Source: Streptomyces sp. RB17
GTDB lineage: Bacteria > Actinomycetota > Actinomycetes > Streptomycetales > Streptomycetaceae
Assembly: GCF_009604455.1 (NCBI RefSeq)
Contig: NZ_WEGL01000001.1
Location: 434,001 to 498,000 of the forward strand
Reading direction: 5' to 3'
DNA length: 64,000 bases
The number at the start of each line of letters is the position of its first letter. Positions within the stretch are counted from its first letter, which is position 1. Below, one piece after another: positions 16,655 to 25,332 of the stretch. The notes beneath the pieces were generated by a model, which ran no database searches, was not told the DNA's origin, and saw only the letters and a program-made list of their open reading frames with translations. Made by a program: the position numbers and the translations under genes.

Positions 16655-18754
16655 ATGACCGCGGCGTTCGAGGACCCTGCGGACCTCGCGGACGAGGACC
16701 TGGCCCGGCTCGCCGGGCTGCACGGGGTCGCCACCTCATACAGCCCCGCCCCGGGCCGCGACGTCCCGGTCCCCGCCTCCGCCGTGGTCGCCGCCCTGGC
16801 CGCCCTCGGCGTCGACGCGGCCGGGCCCGCCGCCGTACGCACCGCCCTCGCCGCCCGTGAACGCGAGCTGCGCGAGCGCCTGCTGCCGCCGACGCTCGTG
16901 CACTGGGCCGGCGACCCGCAGGGCCCCGCCGCCCTCGCCGCACTGCCGCCCGGTACCCGCCTGCGCGTCGAGACCGAGGCGGGGGAGGACCGGGACACCA
17001 CCGCGGACCTGCCGCTCGGCGTGCACCGGGTGACCGCCCTCGCACCCGACGGCCGCACCGGCCACGCGCACCTCGTCGTCGCCCCCGACCGGCTGCCCGC
17101 CCCGCCCGGCCGCTCGTACGGCCTCCTCGTCCAGCTGTACTCCCTGCTCTCCCGCCGCTCCTGGGGCATGGGAGACCTCGGCGACCTCGCCGAGCTGGCC
17201 GGCTGGGCCGGACGCACCGCCGGCGCCGGATTCGTCCAGGTCAACCCGCTGCACGCGGCCGTGCCCGGCGCCCCCACCGACCCCTCCCCGTACCGCCCGT
17301 CCTCCCGCCGCTTCCCCGACCCGGTGCATCTGCGGATCGAGGACATCCCCGAGTACGCGTACGCCCCGGACCGCGAGCGGCTGAGCGGCCTGCTGGAGCG
17401 GGCCGAACGGCTGCGCGCCGCCGTCCTCGACAAGGGCGCCCTCATCGACCGGGACGCGGTGTGGGAGGTCAAGCGCGAGGCGCTGGACCTGGTCCTGGCC
17501 GTCCCCCTCGGCCCCGGCCGCCGGGCCGCCTACGACGACTTCCGCGCCGCCCACGGCCAGGCCCTCGACGACCACGCCACCTGGTACGCCCTCGCCGAGA
17601 TCCACGGCTGCGACTGGCGGCAGTGGCCGTCGGCCCTGCGGGACCCCCGCTCGGCCGAGACCGCGCGCGCCCGCGCCGGCCTCGCCGACCGGGTGGAGTT
17701 CCACGCCCGCCTCGCCTGGCTCACCGACGGCCAGCTGCGTGCCGCCCAGCGCGCCGCCCGCGAGGCAGGCATGCCCGTCGGGATCGTGCACGACCTCGCC
17801 GTCGGCGTGCACCCCGTCGGCGCCGACGCCTGGGCCCAGCAGGATGTGTTCGCCGCAGGCATGTCCGTCGGCGCCCCGCCCGACGCCTTCAACGCCCGCG
17901 GCCAGGACTGGGGCCTGCCGCCCTGGCGCCCCGACCGGCTCACCGCCACCGCCTACGCCCCCTACCGCGAGCTCCTGCGCGCCCTCTTCCGCTACGCCGG
18001 CGCCCTGCGCATCGACCACGTCATGGGCCTGTTCCGGCTGTGGTGGGTCCCCCAGGGCAGCCCGCCCACCGGAGGGACCTACGTCCGCTACGACGCCGAC
18101 GCCATGCTCGCGATCCTCGCCCTGGAGGCCACCCGCGCCGGGGCCGTCGTCATCGGCGAGGACCTCGGCACCGTCGAGCCCGGGGTGCGCGAGACGCTGC
18201 AGCGGCGCGGGGTGCTCGGCACCTCGGTGCTGTGGTTCGAACGAGACTGGGAGGGCGACGGACGCCCGCTGCCGCCCGAGCGCTGGCGCGCCGACTGCCT
18301 GGCCACCGCCACCACCCACGACCTGCCGCCCACCGCCGCCCGGCTCACCGGCGACCACGTCGACCTGCGCGACCGGCTGGGCCTGCTCACCCGCCCGGCG
18401 ACCGAGGAACGCGCCGAGGCCGTCGCCGACACCGCCGAGTGGCTCGCCCTGCTGGGCAGCCTCGGCCTGCTGGACCTGGCGGCCGCCGGACCGCCCGGCA
18501 GCGACGAGGAGGAGGAGATCCGCGCCGTCCACCGCTTCCTGCTGCGCACCCCGGCCCGGCTGATCGGCGTCTGGCTCCCGGACGGTGTCGGCGACCGCCG
18601 CCCGCAGAATCTCCCGGGGACCTGGGACCAGTACCCGAACTGGCGGCTGCCGATCGCGGACCGCGACGGCCGGCCCGTGCCGCTGGAGGAACTGACGGCC
18701 TCCCCGCGACTGCGGGCACTACTCCATGTGTTCGAGCAGGCCAAGGGCGTGTGA
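16655..18754 (+). CDS. malQ: 4-alpha-glucanotransferase (amylomaltase, GH77)
   Basis: A 699-residue GH77 enzyme that transfers alpha-1,4-glucan segments between maltodextrins in glycogen and maltose metabolism. The catalytic blocks are present: LRIDHVMGLFRLWWVP with the nucleophile Asp454, VIGEDLGTVE with Glu502, and TTHDLPPTAARL with Asp556. The first 160 residues form the extra N-terminal domain usual in actinobacterial MalQ. The ATG at 16655 follows directly on the stop of the upstream small ORF without a gap. No other maltose genes are nearby. Confidence 0.94.
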   Translation: MTAAFEDPADLADEDLARLAGLHGVATSYSPAPGRDVPVPASAVVAALAALGVDAAGPAAVRTALAARERELRERLLPPTLVHWAGDPQGPAALAALPPGTRLRVETEAGEDRDTTADLPLGVHRVTALAPDGRTGHAHLVVAPDRLPAPPGRSYGLLVQLYSLLSRRSWGMGDLGDLAELAGWAGRTAGAGFVQVNPLHAAVPGAPTDPSPYRPSSRRFPDPVHLRIEDIPEYAYAPDRERLSGLLERAERLRAAVLDKGALIDRDAVWEVKREALDLVLAVPLGPGRRAAYDDFRAAHGQALDDHATWYALAEIHGCDWRQWPSALRDPRSAETARARAGLADRVEFHARLAWLTDGQLRAAQRAAREAGMPVGIVHDLAVGVHPVGADAWAQQDVFAAGMSVGAPPDAFNARGQDWGLPPWRPDRLTATAYAPYRELLRALFRYAGALRIDHVMGLFRLWWVPQGSPPTGGTYVRYDADAMLAILALEATRAGAVVIGEDLGTVEPGVRETLQRRGVLGTSVLWFERDWEGDGRPLPPERWRADCLATATTHDLPPTAARLTGDHVDLRDRLGLLTRPATEERAEAVADTAEWLALLGSLGLLDLAAAGPPGSDEEEEIRAVHRFLLRTPARLIGVWLPDGVGDRRPQNLPGTWDQYPNWRLPIADRDGRPVPLEELTASPRLRALLHVFEQAKGV

Positions 18755-18812
18755 ACCCCCGGTACGGGACCCCGGGCGCGCGCCCTTCCGGGTGGTTCGC
18801 TAACTTGAGATC

Positions 18813-19088
18813 GTGGACAAGAAGAACGCCCTGCGCGCCGGCGCCCTGGCCGCCGGTACGACGCTGATGATGCTGCTCATGTCGTCCCCCGCGCTCGCGC
18901 TGACCCGCGACGACGGCGACGACCCCGGCCCCGGCCTGAGCGTCATCCAGACGCTGGGCCTCTACGTGCTGATCCCGATCGCGCTGTTCGTGGTCATCGC
19001 CGGTCTGGTGATGGCGCTGGACAAGTCCAAGATCAGGACCATCAAGCCCTCGTCCAAGGTGAAGTCCGGGGCCGACGCCAAGGCCTGA
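18813..19088 (+). CDS. Small secreted or membrane protein
   Basis: A 91-residue protein of unknown role. Residues 1-30 (VDKKNALRAGALAAGTTLMM to SSPALAL) form a signal-like hydrophobic segment ending in ALA-L. A second segment (about residues 48-67, LGLYVLIPIALFVVIAGLVM) should cross the membrane, followed by a Lys-rich tail, so the tail would be cytoplasmic. The GTG at 18813 is 58 bases after malQ with only a weak upstream GAGAT. Similar two-segment small proteins are common in Streptomyces. Confidence 0.7.
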   Translation: MDKKNALRAGALAAGTTLMMLLMSSPALALTRDDGDDPGPGLSVIQTLGLYVLIPIALFVVIAGLVMALDKSKIRTIKPSSKVKSGADAKA

Positions 19089-19222
19089 CCGGACACCGGT
19101 TCCCTCGCCGGGGGCGCCTGTCCTCCCGCCGGTACGCGTGCGACGCCGTACCCGGGTGGGGTCGGCGCCCTCGGTGTTTTCGTCGTGCGTGCCGTATTCG
19201 GTTCTTGCCGTGGCGGTCCCGC

Positions 19223-19801
19223 TCAAGGGCTCGGCGCGGTCAGATACCGCTGTACGGTCGGCCCGAGCCACGCCTGCAGTTCCTCGCGGTGCAGTTCCCG
19301 CGCCGCCGGCAGGCGCAGCACATAGCGGGTGAGGGCCAGTCCGAGCAGCTGCGCGGCACACAGCGCGGCCCGCGCCGGAACCTGCTCGGGGTCGGGGCAC
19401 ACCTGCCGGGCCAGCGGCAGCAGCTGGTCCCGGAAGACGCCCTGCATCCGCTCTGCCCCGGCCTGGTTGGTGGCGCCGACCCGGAGGACGGCCGTCAGCT
19501 CCTCGTTCTCCTCCCACATATCGAGGAAGTGGCTCACCAGCGCCCGGCCCACCTCGTCCCGCGGCACCCGCGTCAGGTCGGGCAGCCGCAGATCCAGCGC
19601 GACGGCCGCCGCGAAGAGGCCCTCCTTGCTGCCGTAGTAGCGCATCACCATGGACGGGTCGATGTGCGCGTCCCGGGCGATCGCCCGGATGGTGGCCCGC
19701 TCGTAGCCGTCGGCGGCGAAGCGCTCGCGGGCGGCGTCGAGGATGGCGGTGCGGGTGGCGTCGGAGCGGCGCGCCTGGTTCGTCTTCGTGCTGCCGGTCA
19801 T
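19223..19801 (-). CDS. TetR-family repressor
   Basis: A 192-residue TetR regulator. The DNA-binding domain is near the N-terminus (AARERFAADGYERATIRAIA then IDPSMVMRYYGSKEGLFAAA); the rest is a helical ligand and dimer domain, with LLGLALTRYVLRLPAARELH near the end. The ATG at 19801 has no recognisable ribosome site, and the first operator unit begins one base beyond it, so leaderless or weak translation is possible. It is divergent from a FAD monooxygenase gene, with a six-unit repeat array between them. Control of both genes by this protein is the natural inference. Confidence 0.88.
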   Translation of the reverse strand: MTGSTKTNQARRSDATRTAILDAARERFAADGYERATIRAIARDAHIDPSMVMRYYGSKEGLFAAAVALDLRLPDLTRVPRDEVGRALVSHFLDMWEENEELTAVLRVGATNQAGAERMQGVFRDQLLPLARQVCPDPEQVPARAALCAAQLLGLALTRYVLRLPAARELHREELQAWLGPTVQRYLTAPSP

Positions 19802-19802
19802 G

Positions 19803-19913
19803 CCAACGAGCGTAGGCCAACGCGTGTGGGCCAACAAGTGTTGACTCCCCGGCAGACCGCTCCTACTGTTGCCAACAAGCGTTGACCAACAAGTGTTGGC
19901 CAACGGGCGTTGA
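19803..19913. promoter_or_regulatory. Six-unit operator array between tetR and the FAD monooxygenase gene
   Basis: Six 14-base units of form CCAACNNGYGTNGR lie head to tail in two triplets: 19803, 19817 and 19831; then 19872, 19886 and 19900. The best unit, CCAACAAGTGTTGG (19886-19899), is a dyad CCAACA-N2-TGTTGG. A 27-base gap (19845-19871) separates the triplets and probably holds promoter elements. Confidence 0.85.
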
Positions 19914-19929
19914 CATCCAGGAGGCCACC

Positions 19930-21417
19930 ATGACCGGCACCACTGGCAACAACGGCACCAGCACCACCGATGTCACCGGCACGCCCGGATCCGTCATCGT
20001 CGTCGGCTCCGGCCCCACCGGCCTGCTCCTCGCCGGCGACCTCGCCACCGCCGGCGTCCCGGTCACCGTCCTCGAAAAGCGCCCCCACAAGATCAGCAAC
20101 CTCTCCCGCGCCTTCGTCCTGCACGCCCGCACCCTGGAACAGCTCGACGCCCGCGCTCTCGCCGACGACCTCGAAAAGGCCGGTCAACCCCTCGACCGTC
20201 TCAACCTCTTCGGCCGGCTCACCGTCGACCTCGCCGCCCTCCCCTCCCGTTTCAACCACCTGCTCGTCCTCCCGCAGTACGAGGTCGAGAAGGTCCTGGA
20301 GCGCCGGGCGGTCGAGGCGGGGGCCGAGTTCCGCCATGAGACCGAGCTGACCGGGCTCACGCAGGACGCCGACGGGGTGACCGTGGAGGCGCGCGGGCCG
20401 GAGGGACGTACGGAGCGGCTGCGGGCGGCGTACGTCGTCGGCGCCGACGGCATGCGCAGCATCGTGCGGGACGCGATCGGGCTGCCGTTCCCGGGCAAGT
20501 CGGTGATCCGGTCCGTCGTCCTCGCCGACGTCCGGCTCGCGGAGAAGCCGCCGACCCTGCTCACCGTCAACGCCGTCGGCGACGCCTTCGCCTTCCTCGC
20601 GCCGTTCGGCGACGGCTACTACCGGGTGATCGGCTGGCACCGCGGCCGCAACGTCCCCGACACCGAGCCGCTGGACCTGGCGGAGGTCCAGGAGATCACC
20701 CGGCTCGCCCTCGGCCGGGACTACGGGATGCACGACGCCCGCTGGATGTCCCGCTTCCACAGCGACGAACGGCAGGCGCCCGCCTACCGGGCCGGCCGGG
20801 TCTTCCTGGCCGGCGACGCCGCGCACGTGCACACCCCGGCCGGCGGCCAGGGCATGAACACCGGCCTCCAGGACGCGGCCAACCTGAGCTGGAAGCTGGC
20901 CGCGGTCGTCACCGGCCACGCGGACCCCGCGCTGCTCGACACCTACCAGGCCGAGCGGCACCCCGTGGGCAGGTCGGTGCTGCGCAGCAGCGGCGGGATC
21001 GTCCGCCTCGCCATGGCCAAGCGCCCCTGGACCCTCGCGGCCCGCGCCGCACTCACCACGTTCCTGAACGCCGTCGGCCCCGCCCGGCGCAAGGTCGCCG
21101 GCCAGGTCACCGGCGTCGGCTACCGCTACCCCGCACCGCGCGGCGCCCACCGCCTCACCGGCACCCGGGTCCCGGACGTCGCCCTGTCCGGCGGCGGCCG
21201 CCTCTACGAGGCGCTGCGCGGCGGCCGGTTCGTGCTGGTCACCCCGCAGCCGTACGAGGCGGGGTCCGGCCGCGCGGACCGGCTGACCGTGGCGCACTGG
21301 GCGAGCGGCCGCCGTACGACCGTGCTGGTCCGCCCCGACGGATACGCGGCCTGGGCCGCCGACGCGGCGGACGCTGCGGACATCGAGGCGGCGGTCGCCG
21401 CGCACGTGGGCGGCTAG
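19930..21417 (+). CDS. FAD-dependent aromatic-type monooxygenase
   Basis: A 495-residue class A flavoprotein hydroxylase, of the type that hydroxylates aromatic compounds or inactivates antibiotics such as rifamycins. The dinucleotide fold is SVIVVGSGPTGLLLAGDLA (GxGxxG at about residues 26-31), the DG motif is YVVGADGMRS, and the FAD ribityl motif is FLAGDAAHVHTPAGGQGMN. A C-terminal thioredoxin-like domain typical of this class begins near residue 390. AGGAGG precedes the ATG at 19930. Divergence from tetR across a large operator array suggests induction by its substrate or a related toxic compound, which is unknown. The 3' end meets marR, the two stops overlapping within CTAG. Confidence 0.9.
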   Translation: MTGTTGNNGTSTTDVTGTPGSVIVVGSGPTGLLLAGDLATAGVPVTVLEKRPHKISNLSRAFVLHARTLEQLDARALADDLEKAGQPLDRLNLFGRLTVDLAALPSRFNHLLVLPQYEVEKVLERRAVEAGAEFRHETELTGLTQDADGVTVEARGPEGRTERLRAAYVVGADGMRSIVRDAIGLPFPGKSVIRSVVLADVRLAEKPPTLLTVNAVGDAFAFLAPFGDGYYRVIGWHRGRNVPDTEPLDLAEVQEITRLALGRDYGMHDARWMSRFHSDERQAPAYRAGRVFLAGDAAHVHTPAGGQGMNTGLQDAANLSWKLAAVVTGHADPALLDTYQAERHPVGRSVLRSSGGIVRLAMAKRPWTLAARAALTTFLNAVGPARRKVAGQVTGVGYRYPAPRGAHRLTGTRVPDVALSGGGRLYEALRGGRFVLVTPQPYEAGSGRADRLTVAHWASGRRTTVLVRPDGYAAWAADAADAADIEAAVAAHVGG

Positions 21418-21932
21418 CCCTCTTCCCGGTGCGGCGCCTGCAGCGTCCCCGCGAGCAACTCCCTCAGCAGGTCGGCCAGTTGGCCGACCTGCTCGTCGTC
21501 GAGGCGCGACAGGGCCTCCGTCTGGACCGCGAGCCCCGCGCCGACCGCCCGGTCGATGACGTCCAGCCCCTTCTCGGTCAGGGTCACCTTCAGGCCCCGG
21601 CGGTCGTGCGGATCGGGGGAGCGGCGCAGCAGGCCGGCCTTCTCCAGCTTGTCGAGGCGCCCGGTCATCCCGCCGGTGGTGAGCATGAGGGTGGCCGACA
21701 GCTGGCGCGGCGAGAGGGTGTACGGCTCGCCGGCCCGGCGCAGGGTCGCGAGCACGTCGAACTCGCCGCGTGAGACGCCGTAGGGCTGGTACGCCTTCTC
21801 CATGCGGTCGCCCATGGTGCGGGAAAGGCCGTAGATCCGCCCGAAGACCTCCATCGCCCGGGAGTCGAGGTCGGGCCGTACAGCCGCCCACTGGTCGATG
21901 ATCGCGTCCACCGAATCCTTGCCTGCGCTCAT
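21414..21932 (-). CDS. MarR-family repressor
   Basis: A 172-residue MarR regulator: winged helix at about residues 55-115 (FDVLATLRRAGEPYTLSPRQ, then TTGGMTGRLDKLEKAGLLRR, then DPHDRRGLKVTLTEKG as the wing). The D-x-R-(D/R)R wing motif is intact. It is divergent from an MFS-EamA exporter pair. The intergenic DNA carries four regularly spaced AAG-N3-CTT boxes, a plausible binding array. Its stop overlaps the stop of the convergent FAD monooxygenase gene. Confidence 0.9.
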   Translation of the reverse strand: MSAGKDSVDAIIDQWAAVRPDLDSRAMEVFGRIYGLSRTMGDRMEKAYQPYGVSRGEFDVLATLRRAGEPYTLSPRQLSATLMLTTGGMTGRLDKLEKAGLLRRSPDPHDRRGLKVTLTEKGLDVIDRAVGAGLAVQTEALSRLDDEQVGQLADLLRELLAGTLQAPHREEG

Positions 21933-21973
21933 GTGCCGAGTATGGCCCTCCGGGTGATTGCCAGCAAGAAGGT

Positions 21974-22027
21974 AAGTGACTTGCCAGAAAGTTGCTTGAT
22001 GCTAAGCTACTTTCTACCAAGTTACTT
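21974..22027. promoter_or_regulatory. Four-unit MarR-type operator array with 15-bp period
   Basis: Four boxes AAG-N3-CTT lie exactly 15 bases apart: AAGTGACTT (21974), AAGTTGCTT (21989), AAGCTACTT (22004) and AAGTTACTT (22019). The last ends 9 bases before the MFS start codon. The stretch is AT-rich compared with its surroundings. Confidence 0.85.
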
Positions 22028-22036
22028 CAGGGGGTC

Positions 22037-23434
22037 ATGGTGGCAGGAACGAACGAGCGCATCCCCGGCGAGTGGACCCTGCCGGTCACCGCCGCCGTCA
22101 ACGGCATGGGCACCGGCATGTACGTCCCGTTCACGCTGGTCTTCTTCCATGCCGTCACCGGGCTGTCCTTCACGGTCGTGGGCGCCGTGCTCACCGTCAC
22201 CGGCCTCGCGGGCATCGCGGCGCTCCCGCTCGCCGGGACGGCGGTGGACCGGTACGGCGCGAAGCGGGTGCAGTACGCGCTGTACGGCGTCCGGGTCGCC
22301 GGCTTCGCCCTCTATCCCTTCGCCCACTCCCTCCCCGCCTTCGCGGCCGTCGCCCTGGTCACGGCCGCCGCCGACCGGGCCTTCCCGGCGGCCCAGCAGT
22401 CCCTGATCGGCGAGGTGGCGAGCGGGGCGGGGCAGGACCGGCTGCAGGCGTCGACGCGCGCCCTGCAGAACGCCGGCAACGGGGCCGGCGCGCTCCTGGC
22501 CACGCTGGTCATCTCCCTCGCGGGCAGCGCCGGTTACACGTACGCGGCCTGGGGCAACGCCCTCTCCTTCGCGCTCGCGGCGCTGCTGCTGCGGCCCCTG
22601 AGGCACGCGCGTCAGGGGCGTACGGCAGGTGCGGCCCCGGTCGCGCGCCGGGCGAGCTCCGGCTACCGGCTCGTGCTCGCCGACCGGCCCTTCCTGGTCG
22701 TCACCGGCGCCAACTTCCTCAACGCGCTGAGCTATTCGGCCTTGTCGGTCCTCTTCCCCCTCTTCATGGTGGAGTGCCTGCACGGACCCTCGATGCTCAC
22801 CGGCGCCGCGTTCACCCTCAACACCGTGCTGTGCGCGGTCGCCGGGGTCGGCGTCGGCGCACGGGTCCGCGGGGCCGGGGCCCGGCGTACCCGGGCGGCG
22901 GCGCTGGGCGGGGGCCTGTTCGCGACCGCCTTCGCCGCGCAGATCGTCCTCGGCACCGTACGGCCCGGCTCGGACACGGTGCTGGGCGGGGCCCTGGTCG
23001 CCGTGGTCGTCGTCTACACCCTCGGCGAGCTGATCCACAGCCCCGCCGCCCAGGTGCTCGCGGTGGCGGCGGCGCCCGAAGCGGTGCGCAGCCGGTATCT
23101 GGCGGCGTACCAGATGTCCTGGTCCCTGGCGAAGGCCGTGGCGCCCTCCCTGTTCACGGCCCTGCTCGCCCTGGACGGCCGTGCGCCCTGGGCCGTCCTC
23201 ATCGTGACCTCGGCGGTCGCCGCAGCCCTCCTGATCCGAACGGAACCCCGACTTCCGGCGGAGGCGGTACGACCGCTGCCGGCGACGGTGGCCCGCGGCG
23301 GCACCCTTGCCCAGACCCCCGTCCGGGCCTCGACCTCCGCCCGGGCCTCGACCTCCGCCCAGTCCTCGGCCTCCGCCCGGACCCCGGCCCCTGTCCTCGC
23401 CGGTACCGAAGGAACCCGAAGGACCCGGCCGTGA
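22037..23434 (+). CDS. MFS efflux transporter
   Basis: A 465-residue major facilitator with about 12 membrane segments. The loop GTAVDRYGAKRVQYALYGVR between segments 2 and 3 is the drug:H+ antiporter motif A variant. The C-terminal 45 residues are a Ser/Thr/Ala-rich tail encoded by 18-base tandem repeats. ATG at 22037 lies only 2 bases after GGGGG; GTG at 22040 is an equally good start. It is the first gene after the MarR array, and its stop overlaps the next EamA start (GTGA), so the pair is co-expressed. The substrate is unknown. Confidence 0.87.
   Translation: MVAGTNERIPGEWTLPVTAAVNGMGTGMYVPFTLVFFHAVTGLSFTVVGAVLTVTGLAGIAALPLAGTAVDRYGAKRVQYALYGVRVAGFALYPFAHSLPAFAAVALVTAAADRAFPAAQQSLIGEVASGAGQDRLQASTRALQNAGNGAGALLATLVISLAGSAGYTYAAWGNALSFALAALLLRPLRHARQGRTAGAAPVARRASSGYRLVLADRPFLVVTGANFLNALSYSALSVLFPLFMVECLHGPSMLTGAAFTLNTVLCAVAGVGVGARVRGAGARRTRAAALGGGLFATAFAAQIVLGTVRPGSDTVLGGALVAVVVVYTLGELIHSPAAQVLAVAAAPEAVRSRYLAAYQMSWSLAKAVAPSLFTALLALDGRAPWAVLIVTSAVAAALLIRTEPRLPAEAVRPLPATVARGGTLAQTPVRASTSARASTSAQSSASARTPAPVLAGTEGTRRTRP
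23323..23376 (+). repeat. 18-bp tandem repeat in the MFS tail
   Basis: Three head-to-tail copies of CCGGGCCTCGACCTCCGC (two exact at 23323 and 23341, one degenerate at 23359) encode the repeated Arg-Ala-Ser-Thr-Ser-Ala segment of the transporter tail. Confidence 0.85.
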
Positions 23435-24360
23435 ACCGATCCCTGACCGTTCCGCTCACCGCGCTCGCGCCCGTCTCGTGGGGCACCACCTACGCCGTCA
23501 CCACCGTGTTCCTTCCGCCGGACCGCCCCCTGTTCACGGCCCTGCTGCGGGCCCTGCCCGCCGGGCTGCTCCTGCTGGCGCTGACCCGGGTGTTGCCGCG
23601 GGGCGGCTGGTGGTGGCGGTCGGTGGTGCTCGGCGCGCTGAACATCGGCGCCTTCTTCCCGCTGCTGTTCGTGTCGGCGTACCGGCTCCCCGGCGGTACG
23701 GCCGCCGTCGTCGGCTCGGTCCAGCCGCTGTTCGTCGTCGGCCTCTCGGCGCTGCTGCTCGGGCAGCGGCCGGCCCCGCGCACGCTCGTCACCGGGGTCG
23801 CCGCCGCGAGCGGGGTCAGTCTCGTCGTCCTCCAGGGAACCGGAACCCTCGATGCCGTGGGCGTGCTCGCGGCCGTAGCCGCCACCGCCTCCATGGCCGC
23901 CGGCACGGTGCTGACCAAGCGGTGGGGCCGCCCGGACGGCGTGGGTCCGCCGGCGCTCACCGGCTGGCAGCTCACCGCGGGCGGCCTGCTCATCGCGCCG
24001 CTCTCCGTCCTGGCCGAGGGGGCCCCGCCCGCCCTGGACGCCCGCGCCGTGGGCGGCTACCTCTACCTGGCCCTGGCCAACACGGCGGTGGCGTACTGGC
24101 TCTGGTTCCGTGGCATCGGCCGGCTCACCGCCACCCAGGTCGCCTTCCTCGGCCCGCTCTCCCCGCTCACGGCGGCCGCGGTCGGCTGGGCGGCCCTCGG
24201 TCAGGCGCTCACACCGGTGCAGGTGGCGGGCATGGTTCTGGCGTTCGGAGCGACGCTGGTGGGGCAGCTCGGTGGAGGCCGGCCCCGATCGTTCGGTTCA
24301 ACTGAAAAGAATGGTCGGAAAGTTTCGATGGACCTGATGGATCGGGCGCTGCGACGGTAG
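23431..24360 (+). CDS. EamA/DMT-family exporter (first copy)
   Basis: A 309-residue drug/metabolite transporter with ten membrane segments in two EamA repeats: ALAPVSWGTTYAVTTVFLPP opens the first, and VGVLAAVAATASMAAGTVLT the second. The GTG at 23431 overlaps the MFS stop, so it belongs to the MarR-controlled unit. The last 25 residues, after LVGQLGGGRP, are unusually polar and AT-rich in DNA; they probably overlap the promoter region of the next gene and may not matter to transport. Substrates of such exporters range from amino acids to drugs. Confidence 0.87.
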   Translation: MNRSLTVPLTALAPVSWGTTYAVTTVFLPPDRPLFTALLRALPAGLLLLALTRVLPRGGWWWRSVVLGALNIGAFFPLLFVSAYRLPGGTAAVVGSVQPLFVVGLSALLLGQRPAPRTLVTGVAAASGVSLVVLQGTGTLDAVGVLAAVAATASMAAGTVLTKRWGRPDGVGPPALTGWQLTAGGLLIAPLSVLAEGAPPALDARAVGGYLYLALANTAVAYWLWFRGIGRLTATQVAFLGPLSPLTAAAVGWAALGQALTPVQVAGMVLAFGATLVGQLGGGRPRSFGSTEKNGRKVSMDLMDRALRR

Positions 24361-24388
24361 GAGCACACCACCCACCGAAAGGAGCCCC

Positions 24389-25315
24389 GTGGCCGCCGTC
24401 CTGCCCAGGACCACCACCTCCGACGCACCCGCCTCCGCGCCCGCCCGCAAGGCCGCCGCCCCCGCGACCGGCCTGGCCCTCGCCGCCCTCGCCACCCTCG
24501 TCTGGTCCGGCAGCTTCGTCACCTCCCGCGGTCTGCACGACAGCGTCCCGCCCGTCCAGCACGCCTTCTGGCGCTGGGTCATCGCACTCCTCGCCGTAGC
24601 CCCCTTCGGCGCCCGCCAGGCCTGGCGGCAGCGGAGACTGTTGCGCCGTCACGCCCGTTACGTCCTCCTCGCCTCCCTCCTCGGCGTGGCCACCTACAAC
24701 ACCCTCGTCAACCAGGCGGGACTGACCACCCCGGCCGCCACCATGGGCCTGATCATGGCCGCGTCGCCGGTGCTCATGGCGGTCTTCGAACGGCTGGGCG
24801 GCGTACGCCTCGGCGCGCGCCGCACCACGGGCCTGCTCATCGCCTGCGCGGGCGTGACCCTGCTGTTCGGCGGCGGTACGGCGTTCTCACCCGGCAACCT
24901 GTGGATGGTCGCGGCGGCCTGCTGCTTCGCCGGCTACAGCGCGCTGCTGCGCCGCAGGCCCGTCGAACTCCACGGCACCGGCTTCCTGTTCGCCACGTTC
25001 CTGACCGGCGCGGTCCTGCTCCTGCCCGCGCAGGCGGTGAGCGTGACCGTGCAGGGCTCCTTCCACCCCACACCCGCCACCGTCCTGCCCCTCCTCTACG
25101 TCGGCGTCGCCTCCTCAGCGGTGGCCTTCTTCGCCTGGAACAGGGCCATCGCCCTGGTCGGCGCGACCCGCGCGGGCATCGTCTACCACCTCCAGCCGGT
25201 CTGCGTCGCCCTGCTCTCCTGGGCGGTACTCGGCGAGAGGACAGGGCTGCCGCAGCTGCTGTCGATGGCGCTGATCCTGGGCGGGGTGGTGCTGGGCGCG
25301 GGTTCACGGCGTTGA
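24389..25315 (+). CDS. EamA/DMT-family exporter (second copy)
   Basis: A 308-residue ten-segment DMT transporter; LALAALATLVWSGSFVTSRG begins the first EamA repeat and LWMVAAACCFAGYSALLRRR the second. AAAGGAG precedes the GTG at 24389. It is paired with a LysR gene 17 bases downstream, a common arrangement in which the regulator controls the exporter. The sequence differs clearly from the preceding EamA protein, so this is not a recent duplication. Confidence 0.88.
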   Translation: MAAVLPRTTTSDAPASAPARKAAAPATGLALAALATLVWSGSFVTSRGLHDSVPPVQHAFWRWVIALLAVAPFGARQAWRQRRLLRRHARYVLLASLLGVATYNTLVNQAGLTTPAATMGLIMAASPVLMAVFERLGGVRLGARRTTGLLIACAGVTLLFGGGTAFSPGNLWMVAAACCFAGYSALLRRRPVELHGTGFLFATFLTGAVLLLPAQAVSVTVQGSFHPTPATVLPLLYVGVASSAVAFFAWNRAIALVGATRAGIVYHLQPVCVALLSWAVLGERTGLPQLLSMALILGGVVLGAGSRR

Positions 25316-25332
25316 CGTGTAGCTTTCCGGGC

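Noticed and set aside
18755..18812. A terminator between malQ and the small membrane protein
   Set aside because: GC-rich runs are present but no stem longer than a few pairs could be formed convincingly.
19223..25315. A secondary-metabolite gene cluster around the FAD monooxygenase
   Set aside because: No PKS, NRPS, terpene or RiPP core gene is present; regulators and exporters alone do not support it.
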